NCBI RefSeq assembly: GCF_000520815.1
Contig: NZ_ASRY01000315.1
Location: 1 to 64,000 of the forward strand
DNA from: Paenibacillus maysiensis
GTDB lineage: Bacteria > Bacillota > Bacilli > Paenibacillales > Paenibacillaceae
Direction: 5' to 3'
DNA length: 64,000 nt
In this document: one piece after another, positions 8,235 to 20,216 of the stretch
Position numbering within the stretch: position 1 is the first letter of the stretch
Layout: each line of letters opens with the position of its first letter
Translations under genes and position numbers: made by a program
The notes under the pieces: model-generated
Seen by the model: only the letters and a program-made list of their open reading frames with translations
What the model was told of the DNA's origin: nothing
The model's database searches: none

Positions 8235-9272
8235 ATGCGAAAGATATTAGAAATACAGAAGCAGCTTCTGCCCGACCTCATGGATGTTTTGAAAAAAAGG
8301 TACACGATCCTGCATCAGATTATGCTGTCCGATGTCATTGGACGGCGAACGCTGGCAGCTTCACTGAACATGACCGAGCGCGTGTTGCGCGCCGAAACTG
8401 ATCTTCTTAAAGCCCAAGGGCTGATTGAGATTGAGAGTGTGGGCATGAAGGTGAGCAAAGCAGGACTGGATCTGCTGGAACAGCTGGAGCCGATTGCGAA
8501 CAACTTGTTCGGCCTGTCCCAATTGGAGGATCAGATTCGTCAAGCCTATGGTTTGAGGAAGGTGGTTGTCGTTCCAGGGGATTCGGATGCTTCTCCTTTA
8601 ACGAAGCAGGAGCTGGGCCGTGCTGGGGCAAAAGCGCTGCTGAGCGTTATGGACGACGAGGATGTGGTCGCCGTAACAGGTGGCACGACGATTGCGGACG
8701 TGGCGGAACAACTGACACTACCTGCTAATGGCCCACTTAAGGGCGGATGGTTCGTACCGGCACGCGGGGGTTTGGGAGAAAGCATGGAAATGCAGGCCAA
8801 CACAATTGCTTCCACAATGGCTCGCAAGGTCGGCTCACAATACCGTCTGCTCCATGTACCAGATTTGCTCAGCAATCATGCTTACAACTCCCTGCTTGAA
8901 GATGCGAATATTCAGGATATTTTGAGCCTGATTCGAGAGAGTCGGATCATCATTCACGGGATAGGCAACGCCATAGCGATGGCACGCAGACGCAAGCTTG
9001 ACCCCGAAACCTTTGCCCAGATCAGCAGTGAGGGCGCGGTTGCCGAATCGTTTGGCTATTATTTTAACGAAGACGGTGTCGTTATTCACAAAATGCTGAC
9101 GCTTGGACTCCGTTTGGAGGATATCAGGCGTACCGAGACGGTTCTAGGCGTAGCTGGAGGTAAGAGCAAGGCGGCCGCTATTCATGCAGTGCTGCGTTTC
9201 GGGCAGGAAGATATTCTTGTCACCGACGAAGGCGCTGCTGCTGAAATTGTAAGCCATTATTTGAATGGTTAA
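8235..9272 (+). CDS. cggR: Central glycolytic genes regulator CggR (SorC/DeoR family)
   Basis: This 345-aa repressor has an N-terminal HTH (the GRRTLAASLNMTERVLRAE region, residues about 35-55) and a C-terminal sugar-phosphate-binding SorC domain (VVAVTGGTTIADVAE, GIGNAIAMARRR, VLGVAGGKSKAAAI). It binds the operator just upstream and autoregulates the cggR-gapA-pgk-tpiA-gpmI-eno operon in response to fructose-1,6-bisphosphate. The ATG at 8235 fits the GGGAG ribosome site better than the GTG at 8226. The gene lies 87 bp before gapA. Confidence 0.94.
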   Translation: MRKILEIQKQLLPDLMDVLKKRYTILHQIMLSDVIGRRTLAASLNMTERVLRAETDLLKAQGLIEIESVGMKVSKAGLDLLEQLEPIANNLFGLSQLEDQIRQAYGLRKVVVVPGDSDASPLTKQELGRAGAKALLSVMDDEDVVAVTGGTTIADVAEQLTLPANGPLKGGWFVPARGGLGESMEMQANTIASTMARKVGSQYRLLHVPDLLSNHAYNSLLEDANIQDILSLIRESRIIIHGIGNAIAMARRRKLDPETFAQISSEGAVAESFGYYFNEDGVVIHKMLTLGLRLEDIRRTETVLGVAGGKSKAAAIHAVLRFGQEDILVTDEGAAAEIVSHYLNG

Positions 9273-9359
9273 TACGGATTTATGAATTGTGTTGTCTTGA
9301 CGGGCTTTCGGGTCTGTCTTGAATATATAAACTAAACGAACTTTGGGAGGAACTCACTC

Positions 9360-10370
9360 ATGACAGTTAAAGTTGGTATTAACGGTTTCGGACGTATTGG
9401 ACGCCTTGCTTTCCGCCGGATTCAAAACGTGGAAGGTATTGAAGTAGTAGCAATTAATGACTTGACAGATTCCAAAATGTTGGCACATCTGTTGAAATAT
9501 GATACAACACAAGGTACTTTCCAAGGAGAAGTAGAAGTACACGATGGCTTCTTCAAAGTTAACGGTAAAGAAGTTAAGGTTTTGGCTAACCGTAATCCTG
9601 AAGAACTGCCTTGGGGAGACCTGGGCGTAGATATCGTTCTGGAATGCACAGGTTTCTTCACAACTAAAGAAGCTGCTGAGAAACATTTGAAAGGCGGCGC
9701 TAAAAAAGTTGTTATCTCCGCTCCAGCTACTGGCGACATGAAAACTGTCGTTTACAACGTAAACCATGAAATTCTGGACGGTACTGAAACTGTAATCTCC
9801 GGTGCTTCTTGCACAACGAACTGCCTGGCTCCTATGGCTAAAACACTGCAAGACAAATTTGGTATCGTTGAAGGCCTGATGACTACAATTCATGCTTATA
9901 CTGGCGACCAAAACACTTTGGATGCTCCACATGCTAAAGGTGACTTCCGTCGTGCTCGCGCAGCAGCTGAAAACATCATTCCTAACACAACTGGTGCTGC
10001 TAAAGCCATCGGTCTGGTAATTCCTGAACTGAAGGGTAAACTGGATGGCGCGGCTCAACGTGTACCAGTAGCAACTGGTTCCCTGACTGAGCTGGTAACT
10101 GTTCTGGAGAAAAACGTAACTGTTGAAGAAATCAACGCTGCGATGAAAGAAGCTTCCGATGCTGAAACTTATGGCTATACTGAAGACGAGATCGTTTCTT
10201 CCGACATCAAAGGTATCACTTTCGGTTCTTTGTTTGACGCAACTCAAACTAAAGTCCTGACTGTTGGCGACAAACAACTGGTGAAAACTGTAGCTTGGTA
10301 CGACAATGAAATGTCCTACACAGCACAATTGATTCGTACGTTGGAATACTTCGCTAAATTGGCTAAGTAA
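9360..10370 (+). CDS. gapA: Glyceraldehyde-3-phosphate dehydrogenase, type I (glycolytic)
   Basis: This 336-aa cytoplasmic enzyme oxidises glyceraldehyde-3-phosphate to 1,3-bisphosphoglycerate with NAD. The Rossmann start [14 protein letters not shown] and catalytic Cys151 in SCTTNC are present. The AINDLTD stretch suits NAD preference as in GapA rather than GapB. Codon use is strongly biased, as for a highly expressed gene. GGGAGG precedes the ATG. A hairpin follows, which may set the gapA-to-pgk mRNA ratio. Confidence 0.97.
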   Translation: MTVKVGINGFGRIGRLAFRRIQNVEGIEVVAINDLTDSKMLAHLLKYDTTQGTFQGEVEVHDGFFKVNGKEVKVLANRNPEELPWGDLGVDIVLECTGFFTTKEAAEKHLKGGAKKVVISAPATGDMKTVVYNVNHEILDGTETVISGASCTTNCLAPMAKTLQDKFGIVEGLMTTIHAYTGDQNTLDAPHAKGDFRRARAAAENIIPNTTGAAKAIGLVIPELKGKLDGAAQRVPVATGSLTELVTVLEKNVTVEEINAAMKEASDAETYGYTEDEIVSSDIKGITFGSLFDATQTKVLTVGDKQLVKTVAWYDNEMSYTAQLIRTLEYFAKLAK

Positions 10371-10395
10371 GAACAGTCTCATCGCGCAACATCAT

Positions 10396-10432
10396 AGAGC
10401 GGAAACAGCAGTTATTGTTTCCGCTCTTTATA
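10396..10432 (+). terminator. Intercistronic hairpin between gapA and pgk
   Basis: A perfect 12-bp stem AGAGCGGAAACA / TGTTTCCGCTCT is followed by a short, interrupted T-run (TTATAT). It may act as a partial terminator or a 3'-end stabiliser for gapA mRNA, inside an operon that otherwise continues. Confidence 0.7.
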
Positions 10433-10493
10433 TATCAAAATGTGCCTTAAATTCCTGTTTCGTAAAATTAAAAGGGTGCGGAGGAATACGGAG

Positions 10494-11675
10494 ATGAACA
10501 AAAAGAGCGTACGTGATATAGAACTGAATGGAAAACGGGTGTTTGTTCGTGTAGATTTTAACGTTCCGGTTGAGGACGGTAAAATTACGGATGACAAGCG
10601 TATTCGTGAAACCTTGCCAACGATTAACTACCTGATTGAAAAGGGTGCAAAAGTTATTTTGGCGAGTCACTTTGGACGTCCAAAAGGTCAGGTCGTTGAA
10701 TCCATGCGTCTGACTCCTGCTGGCGTGCGTTTGTCTGAACTGCTCAAAAAGCCTGTTGTTAAAGTGGACGAAGCAGTTGGTGAGGCTGTTAAAGCGAAAG
10801 TGGCTGAACTGCAAAACGGCGACGTGCTGTTGCTTGAAAATGTACGCTTCTATCCAGGAGAAGAGAAAAATGATCCTGAACTGGCAAAGCAATTTGCTGA
10901 ACTGGCTGACATTTTCGTGAATGACGCATTTGGTGCAGCGCACCGTGCTCATGCTTCCACAGAAGGTATCGCGCATCTTCTTCCAGCTGTTTCCGGCTTA
11001 CTGATGGAGAAAGAATTGTCTGTAATCGGTAAAGCTCTTTCAAACCCAGATCGTCCTTTTACAGCCATTATCGGCGGTTCCAAAGTAAAAGACAAAATCG
11101 ACGTGATTGACAATCTGCTGAACATTGCAGATAACGTAATCATTGGCGGCGGTTTGGCTTATACATTTTTTAAAGCTCAAGGTCATGAAGTGGGTCAATC
11201 CCTACTGGATGAATCCAAACTGGACGTAGCTCTTGGATTTATCGAAAAGGCGAAGAAGCTCGGCAAAAAATTCTATCTTCCGGTAGATATCGTTGTTTCT
11301 GACGATTTCAGCGCTACAGCGAACACGAACATTGTGGACATCGACGGTATTCCTGCAGATTGGGAAGGCGTGGATATCGGACCGAAAACACGTAAAATCT
11401 ATGCAGATGTTATCAAAAACTCCAAATTGGTTGTTTGGAATGGACCAATGGGTGTATTTGAAATGGAGCCTTTCGCTGGCGGTACGCGTGAAGTAGCGGA
11501 AGCTTGCGCAACAACAGAAGCATACACCATCATTGGTGGCGGTGATTCTGCGGCAGCGGCTGAGAAGTTCCATCTGGCTGACAAAATGGATCATATCTCT
11601 ACTGGCGGCGGCGCGTCCCTCGAATTTATGGAAGGCAAAGCACTTCCGGGTGTTGTTGCACTCAACGATAAATAA
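10494..11675 (+). CDS. pgk: Phosphoglycerate kinase
   Basis: This 393-aa glycolytic enzyme transfers phosphate from 1,3-bisphosphoglycerate to ADP. Family marks include RVDFNVP, the SHFGRP substrate loop, [11 protein letters not shown] and the C-terminal GGGDSAAA nucleotide loop. GGAGG lies upstream of the ATG at 10494 and the product then begins [11 protein letters not shown], as in other Firmicutes. An in-frame ATG at 10440 lies in the intergenic hairpin leader and is rejected. Confidence 0.97.
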   Translation: MNKKSVRDIELNGKRVFVRVDFNVPVEDGKITDDKRIRETLPTINYLIEKGAKVILASHFGRPKGQVVESMRLTPAGVRLSELLKKPVVKVDEAVGEAVKAKVAELQNGDVLLLENVRFYPGEEKNDPELAKQFAELADIFVNDAFGAAHRAHASTEGIAHLLPAVSGLLMEKELSVIGKALSNPDRPFTAIIGGSKVKDKIDVIDNLLNIADNVIIGGGLAYTFFKAQGHEVGQSLLDESKLDVALGFIEKAKKLGKKFYLPVDIVVSDDFSATANTNIVDIDGIPADWEGVDIGPKTRKIYADVIKNSKLVVWNGPMGVFEMEPFAGGTREVAEACATTEAYTIIGGGDSAAAAEKFHLADKMDHISTGGGASLEFMEGKALPGVVALNDK

Positions 11676-11719
11676 TCAAACCTGCGCGTAATAAACGCTT
11701 TAGGGCACCTAATAGTTAG

Positions 11720-12484
<765 letters not shown>

Positions 12485-12485
12485 G

Positions 12486-14030
12486 ATGACAGCACCAAAA
12501 CCGGTAGCTTTAATTATTATGGACGGGTTCGGGCTGCGCGACACCGTGGAAGGCAATGCGGTTGCACAGGCCAACAAACCGAATTACGATCGGTATTTAA
12601 AACAGTATCCTCATACAACGCTGACGGCTTCTGGCGAAGCGGTGGGTCTGCCGGAAGGACAAATGGGTAACTCCGAAGTAGGTCACTTGAATATCGGCGC
12701 AGGTCGAATTGTATATCAAGACTTGACTCGTATTTCGAAGTCCATCCGTGAGGGTGAGTTCTACGACAATGAAACATTGGTTAAAGCAGTCCAACATGCC
12801 AAGAAGAACAACACGAAACTTCACCTGTACGGACTTCTGTCCGACGGCGGCGTGCATAGCCATATCAGTCATCTGTTCGCTATGCTGGACTTGGCGAAAA
12901 AAGAAGGCTTAACAGAAGTGTACATTCATGCTTTCATGGATGGACGCGATGTTATGCCTGACAGCGGCGTGGACTTCATGCAGCAACTGATCGCCAAAAT
13001 TCAGGAAGTGGGTATTGGTAAAATCGCGACTGTACAAGGACGCTATTATGCCATGGACCGCGACAAACGTTGGGAGCGTGTAGAGAAATCTTACCGTGCA
13101 ATCGTGTACGGCGAAGGTCCTCAATATACAGATCCAATGGAAGCATTGAAAGAATCGTATGAAAAATCGGTGTTCGACGAATTTGTGGAGCCTACGGTTA
13201 TTGTGAAGGCTGACGGAAGCCCTGTAGGGCTGGTCGAAAGCAATGACTCTGTTATCTTCCTCAATTTCCGTCCTGACCGCGCGATTCAACTGTCTCAGGT
13301 ATTTACGAACGCGGACTTCCGTGGTTTTGACCGTGGTCCGAAATGGCCTAGAAATTTGCACTTTGTTTGCCTGACGTTGTTCAGCGAAACGGTTGAAGGC
13401 TTTGTAGCCTACGAACCGAAAAACCTGGATAACACATTCGGTGAAGTATTGGTGCAGAACAACAAAAAGCAATTGCGTATTGCCGAGACTGAAAAATATC
13501 CGCACGTTACTTTCTTTTTCAGTGGCGGACGTGATGTGGAGCTTCCTGGCGAAACTCGTATTTTGATCAACTCACCTAAAGTGGCTACATATGACTTGCA
13601 GCCGGAAATGAGTGCGTATGAAGTAGCGGATGCTGCTGTTAAGGAAATCGAAGCCGACAAGCATGATGCGATTATCCTGAACTTTGCCAATCCGGATATG
13701 GTTGGACACTCTGGCATGCTGGAGCCAACGATTAAGGCGGTAGAGACGACGGATGAATGTGTTGGACGTGTTGTAGATGCGGTTAAAGCCAAAGGCGGCG
13801 TGGTTATTATCATTGCCGACCATGGTAACGCGGATATGGAAATTGATGAGCAGGGACGTCCGTTCACAGCTCACACAACTAATCCGGTTCCGTTCATTTT
13901 GACTGACGAAAATATCGTTTTACGTGAGCATGGAATACTGGCTGACGTAGCTCCAACGCTTCTGGATTTAATGCAACTTCCGCAACCTGCGGAAATGACA
14001 GGAAAATCTATGATTGCATCCCGCAAGTAA
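12486..14030 (+). CDS. gpmI: 2,3-bisphosphoglycerate-independent phosphoglycerate mutase
   Basis: This 514-aa manganese-dependent enzyme interconverts 3- and 2-phosphoglycerate through a phosphoserine. The metal ligand motif MDGFG, the nucleophile Ser63 in GNSEVGH, and the C-terminal ADHGNAD and TAHTTNPVP metal sites are present. In Bacillus it is pH-sensitive and linked to sporulation. The start is at the ATG one base after the tpiA stop, with GAGGGGG inside the tpiA tail as the ribosome site. The longer in-frame ORF from 12381 would overlap tpiA and is not used. Confidence 0.97.
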   Translation: MTAPKPVALIIMDGFGLRDTVEGNAVAQANKPNYDRYLKQYPHTTLTASGEAVGLPEGQMGNSEVGHLNIGAGRIVYQDLTRISKSIREGEFYDNETLVKAVQHAKKNNTKLHLYGLLSDGGVHSHISHLFAMLDLAKKEGLTEVYIHAFMDGRDVMPDSGVDFMQQLIAKIQEVGIGKIATVQGRYYAMDRDKRWERVEKSYRAIVYGEGPQYTDPMEALKESYEKSVFDEFVEPTVIVKADGSPVGLVESNDSVIFLNFRPDRAIQLSQVFTNADFRGFDRGPKWPRNLHFVCLTLFSETVEGFVAYEPKNLDNTFGEVLVQNNKKQLRIAETEKYPHVTFFFSGGRDVELPGETRILINSPKVATYDLQPEMSAYEVADAAVKEIEADKHDAIILNFANPDMVGHSGMLEPTIKAVETTDECVGRVVDAVKAKGGVVIIIADHGNADMEIDEQGRPFTAHTTNPVPFILTDENIVLREHGILADVAPTLLDLMQLPQPAEMTGKSMIASRK

Positions 14031-14087
14031 GCTTGATTTAATAAGTATAGGCTTGACCAATAAATCATGAATCACAAAGGAGATTAA

Positions 14088-15380
<1,293 letters not shown>

Positions 15381-15466
15381 TATTGCGCAAAGATGCTGAC
15401 GGTGCCAGGCAGCTGTGATTCAAGAACACGGAGTCTGAGCGCTCAAAGTCATTTACGTAATTACAA

Positions 15467-15506
15467 AACAGACCTGTTCGCTAACGTGAGCAGGTCTGTT
15501 TTTTTG
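15467..15506 (+). terminator. Terminator of the glycolytic operon
   Basis: AACAGACCTG / CAGGTCTGTT with a T7 run. Confidence 0.9.
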
Positions 15507-15573
15507 GTTTTTTCTTATGTGATGTCGGTTATACTCTTTTGCAAGGCTTAATGAAGTGGCTCGGTATAGCTGG

Positions 15574-15602
15574 TTGTTATCTACTGGAAGCTGTGGTAGA
15601 AT
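15574..15602 (+). promoter_or_regulatory. Sigma-A promoter for secG
   Basis: TTGTTA (15574-15579), 17 bp, TAGAAT (15597-15602). It leaves a leader of about 110 nt before secG in which no other signal is recognised. Confidence 0.65.
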
Positions 15603-15720
15603 GAAAATAGTGTTTTGCGTTAATTTCCAGCTATTCATAACATGATATGATCATGTTTTCATAAAAAAGGCTGTGTTGTTTTGCAAAACAGATGTATTAG
15701 CTCAGGAGGTGGGATTTTTC

Positions 15721-15954
15721 ATGGAAATCTTTTTGAAAGTGCTGCTCGTTGTATTCTCGATTGCTGTTATTGCGGTTGTTTTACTGCAAAAGGGGAAAAG
15801 TGCAGGTTTGTCCGGTGCCATCTCTGGCGGTGCTGAGCATCTGTTCGGCAAGACAAAAGCTCGCGGTATGGATTTGATTTTGCAGCGCGTGACTGCTGTT
15901 TTGGGTGCGTGCTTTATGATCGTTTCCGTTTTAGTTGCATTTTTTGCAAAATAA
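15721..15954 (+). CDS. secG: Preprotein translocase subunit SecG
   Basis: This 77-aa inner-membrane protein has two transmembrane helices (about residues 3-21 and 52-74) around the conserved loop LLQKGKSAGLSGAISGGAEH-LFGK. It assists SecYEG. The ATG at 15721 has AGGAGGTGG about 7 nt upstream, while the longer in-frame ORF from 15673 has no such site. secG upstream of rnr and smpB is the standard Firmicutes arrangement. Confidence 0.95.
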   Translation: MEIFLKVLLVVFSIAVIAVVLLQKGKSAGLSGAISGGAEHLFGKTKARGMDLILQRVTAVLGACFMIVSVLVAFFAK

Positions 15955-15970
15955 GCTAAATAATAACCTT

Positions 15971-16006
15971 AAGCCTTCGTTTCACGGGAAACGGGGGCTT
16001 TTTTGG
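15971..16006 (+). terminator. Terminator between secG and rnr
   Basis: AAGCCTTCGTTTC / GGAAACGGGGGCTT (with G-T pairs) and a T6 run. Probably a partial terminator, since rnr usually follows secG in one operon. Confidence 0.75.
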
Positions 16007-16141
16007 ATTTTAGATAGGCAGGGATGCCTTCGATTAAATTCGTGTATACTAGGGTATGAGTATATAAAGAGCCTTGTATCAGGAACAAGGACCATGCGGA
16101 TTATTACTGAAAATTAAAGGTCACCCGAGGTGGACGATATT

Positions 16142-18769
16142 ATGATAACAGAGCAACAATTACTTGATTTTATGCGCGAGACCGCATACAAACCTATGAC
16201 TTACCAGGAGCTTGAGCAGCATTTTGAAATTAAGGATGCGGCGGATTTTCGCGAATTCCTTAAGCTTTTGAACGCGCTGGAGGAAGACGGAAAAATTCTG
16301 CTGACCCGGACGAACCGCTATGGTGTGCCGGAACGGATGGATTTGCAGCGCGGACGTTTGCAGGCTCATGCCAAGGGATTTGCTTTTCTGATCCCAGAAG
16401 ACCGGGAGCACCCGGATGTGTACATTCATGCTAATGACTTAAAGAGTGCGATGAATGGAGACACCGTACTGGTAAGAGTGACGTCGAAGGGACCTTCGGG
16501 TGGCCGTTTGGAAGGCGAAGTCGTGCGGATCGTGAAGCGCGCAGTGCTGCAGGTGGTAGGCGTGTTCCAGAGCCAGGAAGCGTACGGCTTTGTTTTGCCG
16601 GATGATAAGCGCATTAACCGGGATATTTTTATTCCAAAAGCCAGCTCCAACGGAGCCGTAAACGGTCAAAAGGTCGTTGTGCGCATTGTGAGCTATCCGG
16701 AAGGACGAGCTGCGGCGGAAGGCGAAGTGTTGGAGGTACTAGGTCACAAGGATGATCCGGGCGTCGATATTCTATCGGTCATTCGCAAGCATCAGCTTCC
16801 AGAAGCTTTTCCCGATGAAGTGACAGAGGAAGCGGAGAAGGCTCCCGATGCGATTACCGAAGAGGAAATTGTACGTCAGGGGCGGCGCGATCTGCGCGAT
16901 AAAACGATTGTTACGATTGATGGCGAGGATGCCAAGGATCTGGATGATGCGGTTAATGTAGAGCGTCTGCCGAACGGTAACTACCGTCTGGGTGTTCATA
17001 TTGCCGACGTAGGGTATTATGTGCGTGAGAGTTCCAAGCTGGATCAGGAGGCGTATAACCGCGGTTGTAGCGTGTATTTGGTCGACCGTGTTATCCCTAT
17101 GCTTCCGCATCGGCTTTCGAACGGCATTTGTTCCTTGAATCCGCAGGTGGATCGGCTGACATTGTCCTGTGAGATGGAATTCAATGAGCATATGAAGGTC
17201 GTGAAGCATGATGTTTTCACCAGTGTCATTAAAACGAAGGAACGAATGACGTACACCAACGTTCGCAAAATCCTCGAAGAGGAAGATGCTGAACTGATGG
17301 AACGGTACAAGGATCTGGTGGAAGACTTCCGTACGATGAAGGAACTGGCGTTGAAGCTGCGAGCTAACCGGATGCGCCGGGGCGCGGTTGATTTTGATTT
17401 TGATGAAGCAAAAGTGATTGTGAACGATGAAGGCAAGGCCGTGGATATTGTTAAAAGAGAGCGTACCATTGCCGAGCAGATTATCGAGGAATTCATGCTG
17501 GCAGCCAATGAGACGGTAGCCGAGCATTTTCACTGGCTCAAAGTGCCGTTCCTGTATCGGATTCATGAGGACCCGGACCCGGAGAAGCTGCAAAACTTTA
17601 TGGCTTTTGCCGCCAATTTTGGACACCAGATCAAAGGCCGGGGGAATTCTATTCACCCGCGTGCGCTGCAAACGTTGCTGGAAGATATTCAGGGCACGAA
17701 GGAGCAAACGGTGCTTAGCACAATGATGCTGCGTTCGATGAAGCAGGCGAAGTATGATGCGGAGTCGACAGGACATTTTGGACTGGCTGCGGAGTATTAT
17801 TCTCATTTTACATCGCCGATTCGTCGTTACCCTGATTTGGTGATTCACCGTGTTATTCGTGAGGTATTGGAAAATGGCGGGGCTTTAACAGCCGAGCGCC
17901 AGGAGTATTTGACTGCACGGATGCCAGATATTGCGCAGCAATCTTCCGAGCGGGAACGTGTGGCTGTGGATGCAGAGCGTGATACGGAGCAGATGAAAAA
18001 GGCTGAATACATGCTGGACAAGGTCGGCGAGGAATTCGAGGGAATCATCAGCAGCGTAACCAGCTTTGGTATGTTCATTGAGCTGGACAATACGGTGGAA
18101 GGCCTGACGCGTCTGAGTGCGCTTACGGACGATTATTATCATTTTGACGAGCAGCATATGGCGTTGATCGGTGAACGTACCTCCAAGGTGTTCCGCATCG
18201 GAGATGAGGTTAAGGTTCGCGTCGCGCGCGTGAATATGGAAGATTACACGATTGATTTTGAACTCGTCGATATGAAGCAGCGGCAACGCCGTGAGCGCAC
18301 GGGTGGTTCAAAGCCAGGCGTTGGCTTTACGCGTGGCGGTGAGGGCCGGGGTAAAGGCAAGCTCAATGAAGGGCGCGATCGTAAGGGTGGTAAGGACAAG
18401 GCTGGCAGAGAGCGTAAAGGCGTTCGTGATGCTGCCGGGAAGCCTAAAGAAGCTGGTTCAGGCGTAGGCGGCGGAGGTATTAGTACCGCAGGTCGCACGG
18501 GCCGTAGCGGTGGTAACGGAGCAGGAGCTGGCTCAGCCAGCGGCTTCGGTTTTGGCAGCGGCAAGGGCGGTTACAACTCGCCAGCATCAGGTGCGGGTAA
18601 ACGTAAGAAGAAGACGTCAGCCAGCGGTATTTTTATCGGCGGAGCAGCTACACCAGGCAGTGATGTCAGCCCAAGCGGTGACGGTGCTGTACGTCGTAAG
18701 CGGAAGAGCAAGGGTAGCGGTGGTGGCGGTAACAGCACCGCTGGGTTTGTACGGAAAAAGAAAAAGTGA
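16142..18769 (+). CDS. rnr: Ribonuclease R
   Basis: This 875-aa 3'-5' exoribonuclease works with SmpB-tmRNA in degrading stalled mRNA and in stable-RNA quality control. The order is: winged-helix N-terminus (about 1-70), two cold-shock domains, RNB catalytic domain with the [11 protein letters not shown] aspartate cluster at about 258-270, and an S1 domain (about 627-705, [19 protein letters not shown]). From about residue 715 a 160-residue Gly/Lys/Arg/Ser-rich low-complexity tail follows, much longer than the basic tail of typical RNase R. GAGGTGG lies 9 nt before the ATG at 16142. The GTG at 16130 overlaps that site. Confidence 0.95.
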   Translation: MITEQQLLDFMRETAYKPMTYQELEQHFEIKDAADFREFLKLLNALEEDGKILLTRTNRYGVPERMDLQRGRLQAHAKGFAFLIPEDREHPDVYIHANDLKSAMNGDTVLVRVTSKGPSGGRLEGEVVRIVKRAVLQVVGVFQSQEAYGFVLPDDKRINRDIFIPKASSNGAVNGQKVVVRIVSYPEGRAAAEGEVLEVLGHKDDPGVDILSVIRKHQLPEAFPDEVTEEAEKAPDAITEEEIVRQGRRDLRDKTIVTIDGEDAKDLDDAVNVERLPNGNYRLGVHIADVGYYVRESSKLDQEAYNRGCSVYLVDRVIPMLPHRLSNGICSLNPQVDRLTLSCEMEFNEHMKVVKHDVFTSVIKTKERMTYTNVRKILEEEDAELMERYKDLVEDFRTMKELALKLRANRMRRGAVDFDFDEAKVIVNDEGKAVDIVKRERTIAEQIIEEFMLAANETVAEHFHWLKVPFLYRIHEDPDPEKLQNFMAFAANFGHQIKGRGNSIHPRALQTLLEDIQGTKEQTVLSTMMLRSMKQAKYDAESTGHFGLAAEYYSHFTSPIRRYPDLVIHRVIREVLENGGALTAERQEYLTARMPDIAQQSSERERVAVDAERDTEQMKKAEYMLDKVGEEFEGIISSVTSFGMFIELDNTVEGLTRLSALTDDYYHFDEQHMALIGERTSKVFRIGDEVKVRVARVNMEDYTIDFELVDMKQRQRRERTGGSKPGVGFTRGGEGRGKGKLNEGRDRKGGKDKAGRERKGVRDAAGKPKEAGSGVGGGGISTAGRTGRSGGNGAGAGSASGFGFGSGKGGYNSPASGAGKRKKKTSASGIFIGGAATPGSDVSPSGDGAVRRKRKSKGSGGGGNSTAGFVRKKKK

Positions 18770-18911
18770 GTGATGTTGATGGTAGCTTACTTTCTTGTTA
18801 GATAGATGAATCTTTGGAATCAGTGTATTAAGCTGATCTTTGGTTTGATTACGGCGGTTTCTGTCTGATGTTTTGGACGGAGGCCGTTTCGTTTTAAAGA
18901 CTTGACCTTTC

Positions 18912-18941
18912 TTGCTTTTACCGTCTGGATTTTGTTACAAT
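18912..18941 (+). promoter_or_regulatory. Promoter for smpB
   Basis: TTGCTT (18912-18917), 18 bp, TACAAT (18936-18941), about 95 bp before smpB. Confidence 0.55.
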
Positions 18942-19035
18942 ATAGTTCTAAGCGGCTCATTTGCAGTTATTTAGTGAACAGGCTGGAGCTTTCTTTTTAC
19001 GGAATAGATTACATTAGGAACAAGGAGTGGTATTC

Positions 19036-19515
19036 ATGGGTAAGAAGGCAGACGGGAAAGTGCTCGCCCAGAACAAAAAAGCTTCCCATGACTATTTTAT
19101 CGAGGATACCTACGAGGCGGGCATGGTGTTAACGGGAACGGAAATTAAGTCTTTGCGTAATGGTCGCTCTAATATCAGTGATGCGTTTGCTACCATTCGT
19201 AATGCTGAAATTCACATCCACAACATGCATATTAGTCCTTTTGAACAAGGCAATCGTAACAATCCGACCGATCCGACGCGTACTCGTAAGCTGTTGCTGC
19301 ACAAAGAGCAAATTCGTAAGCTTATTGGTCTGTCCAAACAGGAAGGCTACACGATTGTGCCGTTAAAGATTTATGTTCGCAATGGCTATGCCAAGTTGTT
19401 GCTTGGACTGGGTAGAGGTAAAAAGCAGTACGACAAGCGTGATGCTGCAGCTAAACGCGATGCTCAGCGTGATATCCAACGCGCTTTGCGTGAGAAGCAG
19501 AAAATTGCGAGATAA
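19036..19515 (+). CDS. smpB: SsrA-binding protein SmpB
   Basis: This 159-aa RNA-binding OB-fold protein escorts tmRNA to stalled ribosomes. It shows the N-terminal [17 protein letters not shown] start, GTEIKSLR, and a basic C-terminal tail ([20 protein letters not shown]) that mimics the codon-anticodon helix. AAGGAG lies 8 nt before the ATG. Its partner ssrA follows 340 bp on, on the same strand. Confidence 0.97.
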   Translation: MGKKADGKVLAQNKKASHDYFIEDTYEAGMVLTGTEIKSLRNGRSNISDAFATIRNAEIHIHNMHISPFEQGNRNNPTDPTRTRKLLLHKEQIRKLIGLSKQEGYTIVPLKIYVRNGYAKLLLGLGRGKKQYDKRDAAAKRDAQRDIQRALREKQKIAR

Positions 19516-19854
19516 CGTAGCTTGAGTCGGCAGACTAAGTGAAGCCAGCGTGTGATTAGGCTGGAGCTATTTTTTAGGAACTACTTCGTTGTTAATTGAA
19601 TTATTAGGCATGGTACAAATTACGTGAATAAGCTACTTGTTCCTGTAATGGTGCTATTTTATAGAGCTTAAATGGCTTCATTTCGTTTCGTTATGAAGTG
19701 TAATATGGTATACTAATGGAGTAGTAAGTTTTCATGTTTTTGTACTTCTGAGTTTGTTCGACTGTTGAGTCTCAGGATTCAGCTTCCGATATAGTATCAT
19801 GCATGCTTATGCTCCGGTATTTCCGGATTTATCCGTGGAGCCCTTTTATAATAA

Positions 19855-20216
19855 GGGGGCGTTTATGGATTCGACGGGGATAGTTCGAGCATGGGTAGCG
19901 GGTAGTGGGGACGCGTCCGCTTCATCAACGCTAAAGCCTATTAAACGGCAAACAACAAAACAACTACGCTTTCGCAGCCTAAGAAACTGTGTGCGTGCTT
20001 CTACCCAGCATCGTCCATGTGACTGGGATAGGGGCTAACAAATAGTGGAATACGCTGTCTCATCTCCGCCTGCGGTGAGCTGAAGAAGATAATCAGGCTG
20101 ACCCGAAGGGAATCCGGTGACAGGGAGTTCCTAGGGTGACATCAAAACTGTCACTACACCCGTAGAAGCTTATGTGTCGTTATCTTCGGACAGGGGTTCG
20201 ACTCCCCTCGCCTCCA
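19855..20216 (+). ncRNA. ssrA: Transfer-messenger RNA (tmRNA)
   Basis: The 5' end GGGGGCGTTTATGGATTCGA and the 3' end GTTCGACTCCCCTCGCCTCCA form the alanyl tRNA-like domain (GGGGGCG pairs with CGCCTCC). The tag ORF at 19947-19982 encodes GKQQNNYAFAA then TAA, with the resume Ala codon not scored. The 3' CCA is not encoded (A is followed by TCG), and the last ~37 bases are also read on the other strand as the 3' end of the serine recombinase. The 340 bp upstream hold a weak promoter candidate (TTGAGT, 19 bp, TATAGT at 19790) and no gene. Confidence 0.96.

Noticed and set aside
9354-10382. Long minus-strand ORF opposite gapA, and similar ones opposite eno, pgk, tpiA and rnr
   Set aside because: Codon-biased genes create long antisense frames. 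These have cysteine- and phenylalanine-rich products with no family, no ribosome site and no promoter.
18510-18773. An 87-codon ORF at the end of rnr
   Set aside because: It is a second frame of the low-complexity RNase R tail, without a ribosome site.
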